A DNA stretch of 64,000 bases from Cenococcum geophilum 1.58 (lineage: Eukaryota > Ascomycota > Dothideomycetes > Gloniales > Gloniaceae): the NCBI GenBank assembly GCA_001692895.1, contig KV748233.1, positions 496,001-560,000 on the forward strand. Direction: 5' to 3'. Made by a program: the position numbers and the translations under genes. Numbering within the stretch: the stretch's first letter is position 1; each line of letters starts with the position of its first letter. Below the pieces are notes generated by a model. That model made no database searches, had not been told where the DNA came from, and saw nothing but the letters and a program-made list of their open reading frames with translations. Below are positions 23,600-34,720 of the stretch, piece after piece.

Positions 23600-25845
23600 A
23601 GTTAAGGTGTTAAATAAGATGTATATTCGCGAAATCCCTAAAATATACTTAAAAATACGCTAATATAGCGTCTGCTATAGCTGGGATAAATAAAACTGCT
23701 AGTATAAGACTATAGAGACTTCGCCGGATACGTTAAGTAAGCGTAATATATATGATTAGTATATTTATATCCTTTGGAAGAAATTTAGTTTATCTTTTAG
23801 GTGCCTTTAAACATATTAACTTAGATGCTGACTTTAAGCTAGAAAAGGATAAGAAAGACTGCAGAACGTACCTAAGTATAAATTTAGGAGAAGTGAGAGA
23901 TGCCTTATAGGTAGTGCTAAACGGCGTATAAGCTATCTCCCTTTGGGAAGATAAGCCTATAGTAAGTAGACCTTTTTATAGATGTAGCTTATTCTAATTT
24001 AACTTCTAAATTCTTACAAACCTTATATTTAATTTTTTACCCCAGTTAAAAACATACTAGGAGAGTCTTTCTCCCGACTTAATCGGCGCTAAGCACCTTT
24101 AGGGGTTACTAAGATTCCTTAAAGACCATTTCGCGCCTATAACTAATAGTCTCCTGCCGCTTCTACACTATAGCGAAATTAATTTTAATCTCCTTTGGGC
24201 CTTATTTAAACCAAATACGTATATCCTTATAATTTGCGAAGGCTTGGATTAACTAAGATGCCTTATATATAATTTAGGCAACTTTAAAACCTTACTTTTT
24301 GGCAAAAAGAGCTTTAAACTTAACTATTACTATTTCGGCTATAATGGGAAGGCGTTTAGTAAGGTAAAAACTACCCTCTCTATTCCGGAATTCTGTTTAA
24401 CTATAAAAATTACATCTCTTAAAGTATTTCCGCTAAAGCGTTATAAGAGATAAGCCGAGATAAAGTAGGATTTTATTAGTAATAGCCAAAAGTTTATATC
24501 TTTAAGAGACATTAACTACTATAAATATAAAGGGATCGCATTTTTTTAGACTAAAGATAGCCCGTTAAGATTTTCTATAAGCGGCCGCATTATAGTAGAC
24601 GCGATAGTATTTTATTATTAGAATCCTAACTATAGCAAGTAACTAATCGCTATAAATACGTACGGAATGAGCGTAATTAATTAAGGGACTAATTGGCAAG
24701 GGGATATAAAGAATTAGGGTTTAGTTTTTAAGGAGATAGGAGATAATAAGTACCTAATCTGTCTACTAATAGCCCTAGCCTTTAGTTTAGCAGATAAAAA
24801 ATAGGGTTAGGCTTTCTATACACTTTTTCTAGAGCTAGTGAATTATATATACTAATATAAGCACTAATAGGTGAATTTGCTGTCGCTAATATTAAGGACA
24901 TTAAATAGAATGCCTTAGCATTTAAGTCACTCATAATTAAGGAGGATAAGAAAATAGTGCTTTAAGGACTTATAAAGAGCTACTAGTCTAGGTCCGGGAA
25001 ATTAAAGTTTAATAATATAATTAAAGGGAAGGGGAAAGGCCTAGTTTTCTTACTACAGTAAGTTTTCTGGTAAGGCATTAGCTGTTTTAAAGGCTGACCG
25101 TTTTAGTGGCCCACCTAGGGTAGGAAAGACATTAATAGCTAAAGCACTTGCCAAATCTTAGAGGAGACCCCTCTATATGGTTTGTTCCCCTTTATAAGTG
25201 TATTTATATACTAGTTTAACTATAATAAGGCTTATACGGGAGACCTTAATATAGATTTAGCCTATTTAGAACAAAACCTAGCTTTAATAGTTAAGAACGT
25301 TTACCGCTAAAGCGCTGTTCTTCTTCTAGACGAGGCCGATGTCTTTTTTATAAAAAGAACTTTAAATAATGTTTAACGTAATAGCCTAGTATCCGTCTTT
25401 CTATAATAGATGGAGTATTTCTAAGGTATTATATTTCTTATAATAAATAGGATTACCGTATTTAATATAGCTATATAGAGCAGAATATATCTTATACTTA
25501 GATATAACAAGCTAAAGAGACTAGTAAGAGAGTAGGTATAGAAGACCTTTTTAAAGCAAGCTAATGCTACTACTAATATCTCTAAAAAGGATATAGAGCG
25601 GCTTTTAGACTATTAATTAAACGGAAGATAGGCAAGGTAATATTTAAGAAAGAGTTTTAAGGCTAGTGCTAATATACTATATTAGATTAAGAATACTATA
25701 CGGATTAGTTATAGCTTAGCTAAAAGTAAGGGGGAGAAACTTATATATAAGCATTTGGGCAAGGCTCTTATATTAAACTAAGATTTTAAGAGTAACTTTA
25801 AAGGCGCTAGACTAGTTAAGAATTTAAACTTATATATATAGATTC
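23600..25845 (+). pseudogene. DUF7025-AAA+ ATPase relic
   Basis: The N-terminal DUF7025-type region (about 24,140-24,690) reads LLWALFKPNTYILIICEG, YNGKAFSKVKTTLSIPEF, TSLKVFPLKRYK and GRIIVDAIVFYYQNPNYS, matching the fungal AAA+ family found beside nucleoporin-like and heterokaryon-type genes. After an intron the ATPase follows. Walker A is GPPRVGKT (25,108-25,131; canonical GPPGVGKT). Walker B is LLLDEAD (25,320-25,340), intact. FLIINRITVFNIAIQSRIYL carries the sensor region (TTNR expected). A C-terminal lid ends near 25,845 (GKALILNQDFKSNFKGARL). Stops are TAA/TAG at Gln/Trp/Arg-like positions. The family works in ATP-driven remodelling, but the substrate is unknown. It is single-copy within this window, so its RIP implies either other copies in the genome or spread from neighbouring repeats. 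Confidence 0.82.
25058..25106 (+). other. Relic intron in the AAA+ gene (49 bp)
   Basis: The donor is GTAAGT, the branch-like GGCTGAC and the acceptor TTTTAG. Removing it joins VFLL to CAT (His) and GPPRVGKT, giving the family's FLLHGPPGVGKT. It shows that the locus was a spliced host-type gene, not an intronless processed copy. Confidence 0.75.
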
Positions 25846-25974
25846 GCTTATATATATAGAGTATTAAATATATCTTATAGATCTTATAGCTGGTAGTATT
25901 ATTACTTATTACTTTCTTAAAATTACTTTCTTACTCTTGTAGCAATAAGACCTATATAGTAGGCAGTGGCGTAA

Positions 25975-26790
25975 GCGAATTGCTTGTAGATCCGGGAATA
26001 GGAGAATAGAAGCTATAGGGCATTAGTTCCTATAGGGGAGTGGAAGATATAAGCGTTAGTTCCCATAAGGAATTAAAAGCTATAAGGCGATAGAGAAAGC
26101 GGGTATTAACCCCTATAGAGAACCGTAAGCTATAGGAGATTAGTTTCCGTAGGGGAGTGGAAGAAATTGCTATTAGTTCTTATAGGGGAGTAAAAGCCGT
26201 ATGGGAGTAGGAGCTATAGGGTATAGTTCTTATAGGGTAGTAGAAGATATGGTTACTATATATAGGAACGGAATTTATAGGGGATTTATTCCGTAGGGAA
26301 GTGGAAGATATAGCTAATAGTATCTATAGATCTGGGAATAGAGAACGGAAGCTATAGGGTATTGGTTCCCGTATGGGAGAGGAAAATATAGCTGTTGGCC
26401 CCCGTAGGGGAGTAAAAGCCGTATAGGAATATAAGCCGTAGGGGATTGGTTTCTATAGGGCGGTAGAATACGTGGGCATTAGTACCCGTAGGGGATTTAT
26501 TGCTATAGGGGATTTATTACCATAGGGGAATAAATCCCGTAGGGGAGTGAATCCTATAGGGGATTTGTTGCTATAGGGGAGTAGATCCTGTAGGGGAGTG
26601 GATCCTATAGGGGATTTGTTAAAGTAGGGGATCGAATCCTATAGGGGATTATTAGAAGTAGGGGATTGGTTCCTATAGGGCGGCGAAATATATAGGCATT
26701 AGCTCCCGTAGGGGATTTATTTAAGTAGGGGACTTATTTAAGTAGGGGATTAGCTAAAGTAGGGGATTAATTCTTCTATGGCCTCTATTT
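25975..26790 (+). repeat. Degenerate GTAGGGG-type minisatellite
   Basis: The core (C/T)(G/A)TAGGGGA recurs more than 30 times at irregular spacing of about 15-35 bp, with linkers such as GTGGAAGATAT, TTATTACCAT and TTGGTTCCTAT. Units are unequal, so it is an old array. It is not a telomeric TTAGGG array. Confidence 0.75.
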
Positions 26791-26908
26791 AGACGGTATA
26801 AGGCGGCTTCTAATAGGCTAAAGAGTAGGTTAATATCTTGTGGAAATTTAAAGCTTATATGGGATAGTAGGGTATAGGGGCCTAGCGGAAGATTAGGTTA
26901 TCCGCTTT

Positions 26909-27195
26909 CCTAGGTTTATTTAGCCTAGGCGACTTGCCCTATACTATTTTATATATGTTTTAACTAAGGCTACTACCTAGCCTTAGCCGCCCAAATCCCT
27001 GCAAAACTTAAACCTGTATAGTGGAAGAATATAGGAAAATAAAATGTTATTCTTTCCTAGGTTTATTTAGCCCAGGCGACTTACTCTATACTGTTTTATA
27101 TGCGTTTTAACCAAGGCTACTACCTAGCCTTAGCCGCCCGAATCTTCGCAAAACTTTACTTATATAGTGGAAGAGTAATAAAATATTATTTTATC
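26909..27195 (+). repeat. Two tandem copies of a 147-bp unit
   Basis: CCTAGGTTTATTTAGCC at 26,909 recurs at 27,056, and the whole following ~140 bp match with mainly transition differences. The second copy runs into the 3' end of the FunK1 relic. Confidence 0.8.
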
Positions 27196-29420
27196 TACTC
27201 TGCTAGTACCTTTAAATCCTTCCTTGCTTTTTAAAGCACCTCCTTTATTTAAGAAGGAAGTTTTTTATTATTTCCCTTTTACTTCCTACTACCTAGAAAT
27301 ACTACCTTCCGCAATCTATTAACCTAAGGGATTAGTAGCTAATAGTATGGTAAAAAGTTATTACCTACACCCTTAAGAAAATCCCCTTTGTTATCTACTT
27401 TTCCTTTCTTTATCTTAGCTAGCTCTTCCGTATTTATAAAATTCCACTTATTAAACCTATTAACAACGTTACCTTTTCTATTAGGTCCATTATAGTAAAT
27501 GTATATCTAGAATAGCACCTAAAAGAACAACTTAAAATTATGCTAAGCTAAGTATATCTCGCCTAGGAGCACTCTAATTGCTATAAACGCTTTTATACCA
27601 GTCTTACCCCGCGCTCCTAAAGGTCCTTCCCGCTGCTCCTTAATTGCAAGATTAAAGTCGATTAAGAATGCCGGCTAAGAAGGATTATTGTCTTCTTTAT
27701 TTATTATAAGGTTGCCTATTAAAATATTATATTAGATAATGCCGGCCCGCGTATATAAAGACTTATATCCTTTAATGCCACCCTTTAATATAGTAAGCAT
27801 TACAGCCTAAGAGCTTGCCTTATAAAGAGGCTTTCCGTAATCCCTAGTAATAACGCGTTAATATACTCGATTTAGGGTTATAAGGCGCCTTCCGCCTTTA
27901 GGCGGAGAGCCTAAATACGTACGCTTGCTAAGCGGTAATAGGGCGTTAGTATAGCTAGACAACCTCTTTCTACTAGAACTTTGGCCTTGCCTTATACTAA
28001 TTTTTACTCTAGCTAGTCTTAGAGGCATTATTAAGTCTTCTAGCTTATAGTTTATTACTTTTATAATATTTAGCCCCTTACGGATGTTATTATAAATGTT
28101 ATCTTCTTTACCGCCTATATAAACTGTCTCGTGGTAATAGTACCTAGCCATGTTAACCACTTCTTTCTCCGTTACCTTACGTAGCAGTTTACCTTCTTCC
28201 TTGCGCTATAGGTACTGCTACAAGTCTTTAATAACAAGGGGTATCTTAGAGGTATCCCCCTTACGATATACTTTCTAGTAAGTAGTCGCTTAACCAGCGA
28301 TACAGCGTGCCCGCTTTATAGGTTCGTTAAGGATAAGACGCTCGGTCTAATTATTGCGCACGACCTTAATATATCACTTACCGTCTAATATTAAAATAGT
28401 AGGGTTAAACCTAAGCTGCTCCTTATTTATCTAGAGAAACCCTAATATTGCTAAGGTAAATTATAATCCGTCTTTATTAATATTAAATAGTGATAATATA
28501 ATACCTCCTACCTAGTTATACTCCTATAGCCGTATAATAGATCTATAGAGGGTAAAGCCTAGGATAAAGCGATAAGTGTCCTAAGTAGCAAAAACTTCTC
28601 TTATATATTTTCCTAAATTAAACTATGCCTATAAGGCTATATTAGTATTTAAATTACTCTTTAGCTCTCCTAGTATAAGTATATACAACTAATAGCATTA
28701 AGAACTTTTACTAGTTATTAGATTATCTATAAAACCGATATCTAGCTTTTGCTTTACTATAGACCCTTATAAGGGCTGCTTAGTATATACAATAAGCGTT
28801 TATTATATCTTTGGGGCGGACCTATACTCCTCTATAAAGCCTAAAAATAATTTAATTAGGTTATTAAACCACTTTAGGATATTATCTTGCTCTATACTTC
28901 TAGGCTAGCTATACTAGCCGCCCTTAGCGTATAGTAGATTGTCCCCTTTCTTATATTTCTTAAAAACGGCGGCGCTTACCTCTTTAAGACCTTCTATCCC
29001 CCTAAAGAATGCTTTATATAAGCCAGGAATTCCCATATAAAGAGGGCTTAGCTCTTCCTTTAGAACATAATCTACGTATTTCCTATATTTGGATAAGTTA
29101 GTAAAGCTACTTATGTTGCGTAGATATAGGGTTTAAATATAGAATGGTAGCGGTTGGGGAGGAGGCATAGACTCTATTATGGTGGCGTACGCCTTTTCCT
29201 AGATAACCTCGTTAGGTTTAATCCAAAGGATTATATTTAGAAGAGGTAGGAACCGCTTAATATTAAAGTTATTAGAACTAACCGCTGAATTAAGTCTTAA
29301 TAGATTAATAAGAAGGCTTTTATTGCCGCCGTTAGATAGTAATAAATAAGAAGTGGAAAGGCCCTATAGAGCTAGTATTAAATTAAGTAAAATATTCTTT
29401 AGTTCTATAAGCGTTAGATG
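27196..29420 (-). pseudogene. FunK1-type (fungal-specific) protein kinase relic
   Basis: A minus-strand frame gives a FunK1-like protein. N-terminal region: SLYMGIPGLYKAFF-type reading near 29,010. Middle: GELKSNLNTN, YIREVFATQDTYRFILGFTL, GGIILSLFNINKDGLQF, RNNQTERLILNEPIKRA. Kinase lobe: NMARYYYHETVYIGGK (about 28,150), SSSRKRLSSYTNALLPLSKR (about 27,930), then the catalytic loop IIQYNILIGNLIINEED (about 27,700-27,750; HRDISINNLMI expected) and FLIDFNLAIKEQREG (about 27,640; LIDLDLA expected). The catalytic Asp and the metal-binding Asp are Asn, as RIP would give. The C-terminus, ending in NRLQKVVFLGSRK, closes near 27,196. FunK1 kinases are expanded in basidiomycetes and some ascomycetes and are often near transposons. 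It may once have been cargo or an element-linked gene. Confidence 0.85.
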
Positions 29421-32400
29421 GAAACTTATAATAGGTATATTAGTAATTACCTTTGTTACCTATCTAATGCAATAAGTCTAAAGAGCTAGAGATATCTAGA
29501 TCCTAATAAGCTAAGTTAAATAAATTGCGAAAGTTATTTAGTTCTTCTCTAATAGGTTTTGTTTTAATTATCTCTAATTAGGAGAAATTCGCTATTGCGA
29601 GTAAACGCGCCAAGAGCTATGTTAGGAGGGCTAATGTGGTAGGCGGGTAGGTAGACAAGAAGGGAAGATTAAAGAGGCTAGTATATAACGGATAGTATAA
29701 TGGCAGATAAGTATAGGGAGGTTAAGTATATATTAAGCGCGTCTTGCAATAAGGAAATAACTAGGGAGAAAAGTATAAGGAAGAAAGTAGGGTACGAGTA
29801 AACGCGAGGATTAAAGATTGGGTATAGAAAAGTTAAGCTAACCTAATGTGGCTTAGACTAAGGCTTCGCAGGGCTTAGTTAAATACTAAGCTATAATAAC
29901 CTAAAGTAGAAAGTTGTAGGTAGTATTTATTAGTAATTATAGTTATTAGCTTTTAGTTTATTCTATAATATATAAGGCTTAAATAGAGTAAGGCTCTAAT
30001 ATAGCGATGCTAAAAGGCGCTAGGTAAGGTATAGCTGGCGATAGTAGGTTAATTATTAGGTTAGTTATATAAGTACCTATAATTAATTACGTGGCTGGTC
30101 CTAAAATAAGCTAAACCTAATATGCTAAATATAGATATAGCCAACCCCATTTTATAGCGCTTAATTAACCTATTTTCTATAACTAGGATCTAGTTCTTAG
30201 AACCGGATCCTTTTTTAGAATTACGCCCTTTTTATAGCAGTTAATTGGTCTACTTCGTAAACCTAAATTAGGATCTTAGTTTTAGAATTAGATTCCATTC
30301 CTGGAATTATAACTTAAGCTATAACTAAAAATAGCTCCTCTCTTCTAAGACCATTAAACCGCTTAGCTTAACGCTATACCTTTTTAGCTACGTTTAGTAT
30401 GTTTAGCTTAGAATTAGGATAGGATATAGTCTTTAGAATTAGATCTAGTTCTTAGAACAAGATCCTATTTTTAATATTAAAAGAGATATCCTATATTTAT
30501 CCTTAACATTCCTACCTTATTAATATAAAATTCAGAGTTAACCTACACCCTAGTTACCTATAAAAACGCCAGAGACTATAATACCTTAACTTTAATTCTT
30601 TATAGAGGCTGACTTATTACTGCCAAGTATATAAAGGTAGAGGACTTATAAGCTTACTATAAGCGAGTTCTTAACTTCAATTTAATGTATAGGTAAATAA
30701 CAATAAGATACTCTTAATATAGAAGCAACTAGATAGAAAAATAATACTAAGCTAAGGAAATCCTAATTAGCGCCTTAATTTTTAGCGCTAGAAAACATAA
30801 ACGTGATTATAAAAATCTTTTCTTATAAGAAATTTCTTATTTCTTTAGCTTTTTAGAGGCTCTATCTATGGTGCAATCTACCTTTTTTTTTTTACGTATC
30901 CCTCTTATTAATGGATCTTCTAAATAATTATCTAGCGCCTCTTCTAGTTGGTCTCTTTACTTATATAGTTTACCCCTCTAAGCTATCTCTATTATAATAT
31001 CTTTAAGCGGTTTATATATCCTAGTATAATAATAGAGGTAACGCGGGTTCTTAGTATAGTATAATATAAGTCTCTTATACGGTATACCCGCGGGTAAAAC
31101 CTAAGTAGAATACTAGAATACTATTGTAATAGGACTATATATAGATATAACTAATCTATATCTAGGGTTTTGGAGACGCTTTAAGTCCTTTATTATATAG
31201 TAAGTTAGCAACCACAATAAGAGATATTTTAGTTATCCGCCCGAAATTATAGCATTAGAAATTGTTAATACTTTAGTTAGGGGAGGTATATCTCTAAGGA
31301 AGTTTATAGGATTAGCTAAACTATTCTCTACTTAATTATTAGTATTGCTAAATAATATATAGGTGTTTTATAAACATACCTAGAGGTACTAGTAAACCTT
31401 TAATATAAACCTCTTTTAGTTAAGGTAAGTCTGTCTTAGCCTCGCTATAGCTCTCTATTAGCTTAGATAAGACTATCTTAGTTTTACTACGGCCTTTTAG
31501 GCTCTTAAGGTAATTAGCATATATTTCCGTATCCTTTTATATATTACCCTTCGTATTATTATTAATTTTATAAGAATTAACCTCCTTAAGTATTTAAGTA
31601 GGCGTATAAGGTATCTGTTTCTATATAGGGTCGGAAAGCTATAATTATTTCTCCTCCCTACTACTAGATGCTGTGTCTTTATTGTTAATACGATTTTAGG
31701 ATAATTTAAGGTTTCTAGTAGGTTAATAATTAGGTATATTATCTTTAGGGCAATAGCATATTATAATATTTTTATAAGCACTAATTAAGGACCTATAGGT
31801 TATATTAGTAATATATCTAAGCTTAGTTAAGGTAATATATATAATATCTAGTATTCTTATAAGGATGGTAAGGGATATATAGTTAAGAGGTTAGATTTAA
31901 AGGTGAGTTAAATTAATAGCATATAAGAACCAGGAGTATAACGTTTATATTTTATTTCTCTCCTAAGGCGGAGTTAGAACAGAGGGTAGAAGGAAAAGGC
32001 GGAGTATATTAGCCGCCCCTTTCTACTTTATATAGTGTCTGTAATACAATATTCAGTAGCTGTAATTACTCTTAGCTTATATATTATCTATGCCTAAGAC
32101 TATAGGTGCCTAGAGTGATCTATAAGTAAGGCATTATTAGGGGTAGCTATTGGCTAAGCTACTGCTAAACTTAAATAGCTAACGATCCCCAACAGACGCT
32201 GTATGCCTTAGTAGGGTTTAGAAGCGTTCGCATGAAGTTATAAACTAGAATTAGAAGTTAATAATAACCCCTAATAACGCCTCTCTTAGTAGGAATAGCA
32301 TTATATAATCTACTTCTAACGCCCGTCCTTCCTAGGGCAAAATACTGCCTAAGCAGTAGACTTATCCTAGCTAGTTAATCTCGTATATTAACCCCCTATC

Positions 32401-32639
32401 TATAGCAAAGGAGCTATTAGTGCCTCTAGGGTGGTTTAATTACTATTTTAGCTAAGCCCTTTATAAGTGCTCCGCCTTATATAGGCGGTAATTAACTCTT
32501 ATTAATCTACCTTGCGTTAGGGGAGATCTTTTACTTAAAGCGCTAAGTAGCTAGTACTTAGAGGTCTATAGGCTTATTCTATATCCCAATAACATTAACT
32601 ATAATTTCTCTTTAAGTGGTATTTGTAACCCTAAGTACT
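29421..32639. other. RIP-mutated sequence, mostly unassigned
   Basis: At about 30,860-31,130 a minus-strand coding-like piece reads RFYPRVYRIRDLYYTILRT and VTSIIILGYINRLKILQQRQ, from a family I cannot name. Around 30,180-30,480 a GGATC(C/T)/TTAGAA motif recurs irregularly. No terminal repeats were found. Confidence 0.35.
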
Positions 32640-33100
32640 TATAAGCGTAGCGTCCCTAAATTATTAGCTAGTAAGTAGGCGTTTATAAATAGAGAAACCG
32701 ACTTTAGAGATAACGGTAACGTAGAGGCGTTAGCTAGTTAGGAAAGTGACTTTAGTAATAAGGATTAAGAATAGGACATAGAGACATTATATAATAGAGA
32801 AAATGGTTTTAGCACTAAAGATTAAGAAATAGGGGTAAAAAATAATAAAGAGATATTGAGTAATAAGGCTATATAGGCGACGGTTAAATACGGTGGTCTT
32901 AGCTTTATAGTCTTAAATCTATAAGTATAGGATATAAATATAAAGAAGATTTCTAATAAAAGCTGGTAAAAGGGTTAGAACTTTGGCCACTTTTTATTTA
33001 GCCTATTACGAAACAAAATAATATTTTACTATTCCTACTAGAGTCTCTGCCCGCTTGACTTATAGCGAGCTATAAAGCATTCGCAATAATTTATACTTTT
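32640..33100 (+). pseudogene. Unrecognised coding relic with acidic repeats
   Basis: The plus-strand reading gives the similar pieces ETDFRDNG, ESDFSNKDQEQDIETLYN and NGFSTKDQE, then TVKYGGLSFIVLNLQVQD. Original Asp/Glu content was probably higher, since GA-to-AA changes give Asn/Lys. The family is unknown and the limits are rough. Confidence 0.4.
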
Positions 33101-33559
33101 ACTTAAATAAATTTATTTACTACCTTAAAAGCGATAATAGAAGGAAAATCTATACTAATAACCTAGGATTTTTTAAATTTCTTATAGACCTGGGACATAT
33201 GCTACCTTAGCAACTATTAGTTATATTTAAGACTATAATACTTATAGATTTATATCTTAAGGATATAAATATTTTTTTTAATAGTGTTTTCTTTTTATTT
33301 AAATTATTTCTCTACTTATGGTATATAGCGGTCATTTATTTATTCCGGTATAGTAGGGAGAAATAGTTAGGTTACGTAAGAGGGCTTAGACTTATAGCTA
33401 CGCTTATAGGGCTGTTTATATAGGAACTTCTCTAAGTATATATAAGGGGTCTTTATATAGGAACCTCTTTAATATTTCTAGATCTAGGACTTATATATTT
33501 CTTTTTTTTATAGTTCTAATATTTTCCTAATATTTACTTCCTATTTATATGCTAGGCGT

Positions 33560-34140
33560 TAATAGAGGGCGCTAGGTTAGATCACCCTGCTTATATAATT
33601 ACTCTGCTTATATAATTACTCTACTCGCACGATCGCCTAGCTTATATAATCACCTAGTTTGTATAATTACCCAGCTTACACAATTACCTAGCTCGCACAA
33701 TTACCCAGCTCGTACAATTACCTAGCTCGCATAATTACCCAGCTCGTATAATTACCTAGCTCGTATAATTACCTAGCTTATAGGATTACCTAGCTCCCAT
33801 AAGCACTATACTCGCACGGTTACCTAGCTCGCACAATTACCTAGCTTGTGGGATCGCCTAGCTCCCACGAGCATCCAGCTCGCACAATTACCTAGTTCGC
33901 ACGATTACCCAGCTCGCACAATTACCTAGCTCGTAGGATCGCCTAGCTCCCACGAGCATCTAGCTCGCACGATCACCCAGTTTACATAATCGCCCAGCTC
34001 GCACGATTACCTAGCTTATAGGATTACCTAGCTCCCACGAGCACTATACTCGCATAATTACCTAGCTCGTAGAATTAGCCAGCTCCTATAAGTATCTAGC
34101 TTATATAATCGCCTAGCTCGCAGGATTAAAGCCGCAAAGT
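33560..34140. repeat. 18-bp minisatellite, about 32 units
   Basis: The consensus unit on the plus strand is CCTAGCTCGCACAATTAC, with variants TTATA, CCCACGAGCA and GTAGGATCG. Period 18 holds across most of the block. The unit is head-to-tail with no spacers, so it is not CRISPR. A related stretch flanked by GAGGGCGCTA continues at about 34,165-34,320. Eighteen bp equals six codons, so the array may be the coding tail of the neighbouring minus-strand Myb-like ORF. Confidence 0.85.
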
Positions 34141-34149
34141 TATTAAACC

Positions 34150-34720
34150 TATTAATACCCTATTTACACGCTAGGTATTAATTAGAGGGCGCTAAGTCAG
34201 ACCACTATACTTATATAATTACCTACTTTATAGGATCCCCTAGCTCCTACGACCTCCTAGCTTATAGAACTAAAGCTATAGCTATTAAATCCGTTAAGAC
34301 CCTAGCTATATATTTAGAGGGCGCTACGCCTAACTACCTAGCTTACTCTTTTTATAGAATTCCTTAATTAATTAATAGTGCCTATTTAGAAAATGTTTCC
34401 CAATCTCTCTTTATAACAGAAATTTCTTATTACACAATTTTATAAGGAGATTCTCTTCCTTAGCTATCCATGCTGGCTTATTAGCGCGAAAAATAACGTT
34501 ATAATGGCGCTGATATATACCCCGTGTTCTCCCTAGCAGGGCTTTTATAATATTATCCTATAATAAAACTATAAGTAATACCTAGTGACCTAGCTCTATA
34601 AGGGTATTATCTTTATTAGGTGTCTATACGCTAGTTTTAGGCTTTAGCTCCCGCAAGGCTTTCTTTATAATAATAATCTTTAAAAAATATTAGCAAAGCT
34701 ATTAGAAGTTATATCTAAGA
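34150..34720 (-). pseudogene. Myb/SANT-like protein relic adjoining the minisatellite
   Basis: The minus strand reads PAWIAKEENLLIKLCNK (about 34,430-34,480), EIGKHFLNRHYQLIKEFY and KKSKL (to about 34,340), fitting a Myb/SANT helix set (W.A.EE..LI.L, then I...F..R, then a basic third helix). Reading continues left into a Leu/Gly/Gln-rich section and then into the 18-bp repeats. N-terminal sequence before the domain (about 34,500-34,720) is coding-like. This is a different gene from the Myb relic at 19.8 kb. The assignment rests on pattern only. Confidence 0.45.

Noticed and set aside
25975-26790. Telomeric TTAGGG repeats
   Set aside because: The core is GTAGGGGA with irregular linkers. No run of TTAGGG is present.
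33560-34140. CRISPR-like array
   Set aside because: The 18-bp units are directly adjacent without unique spacers, and the context is fungal.
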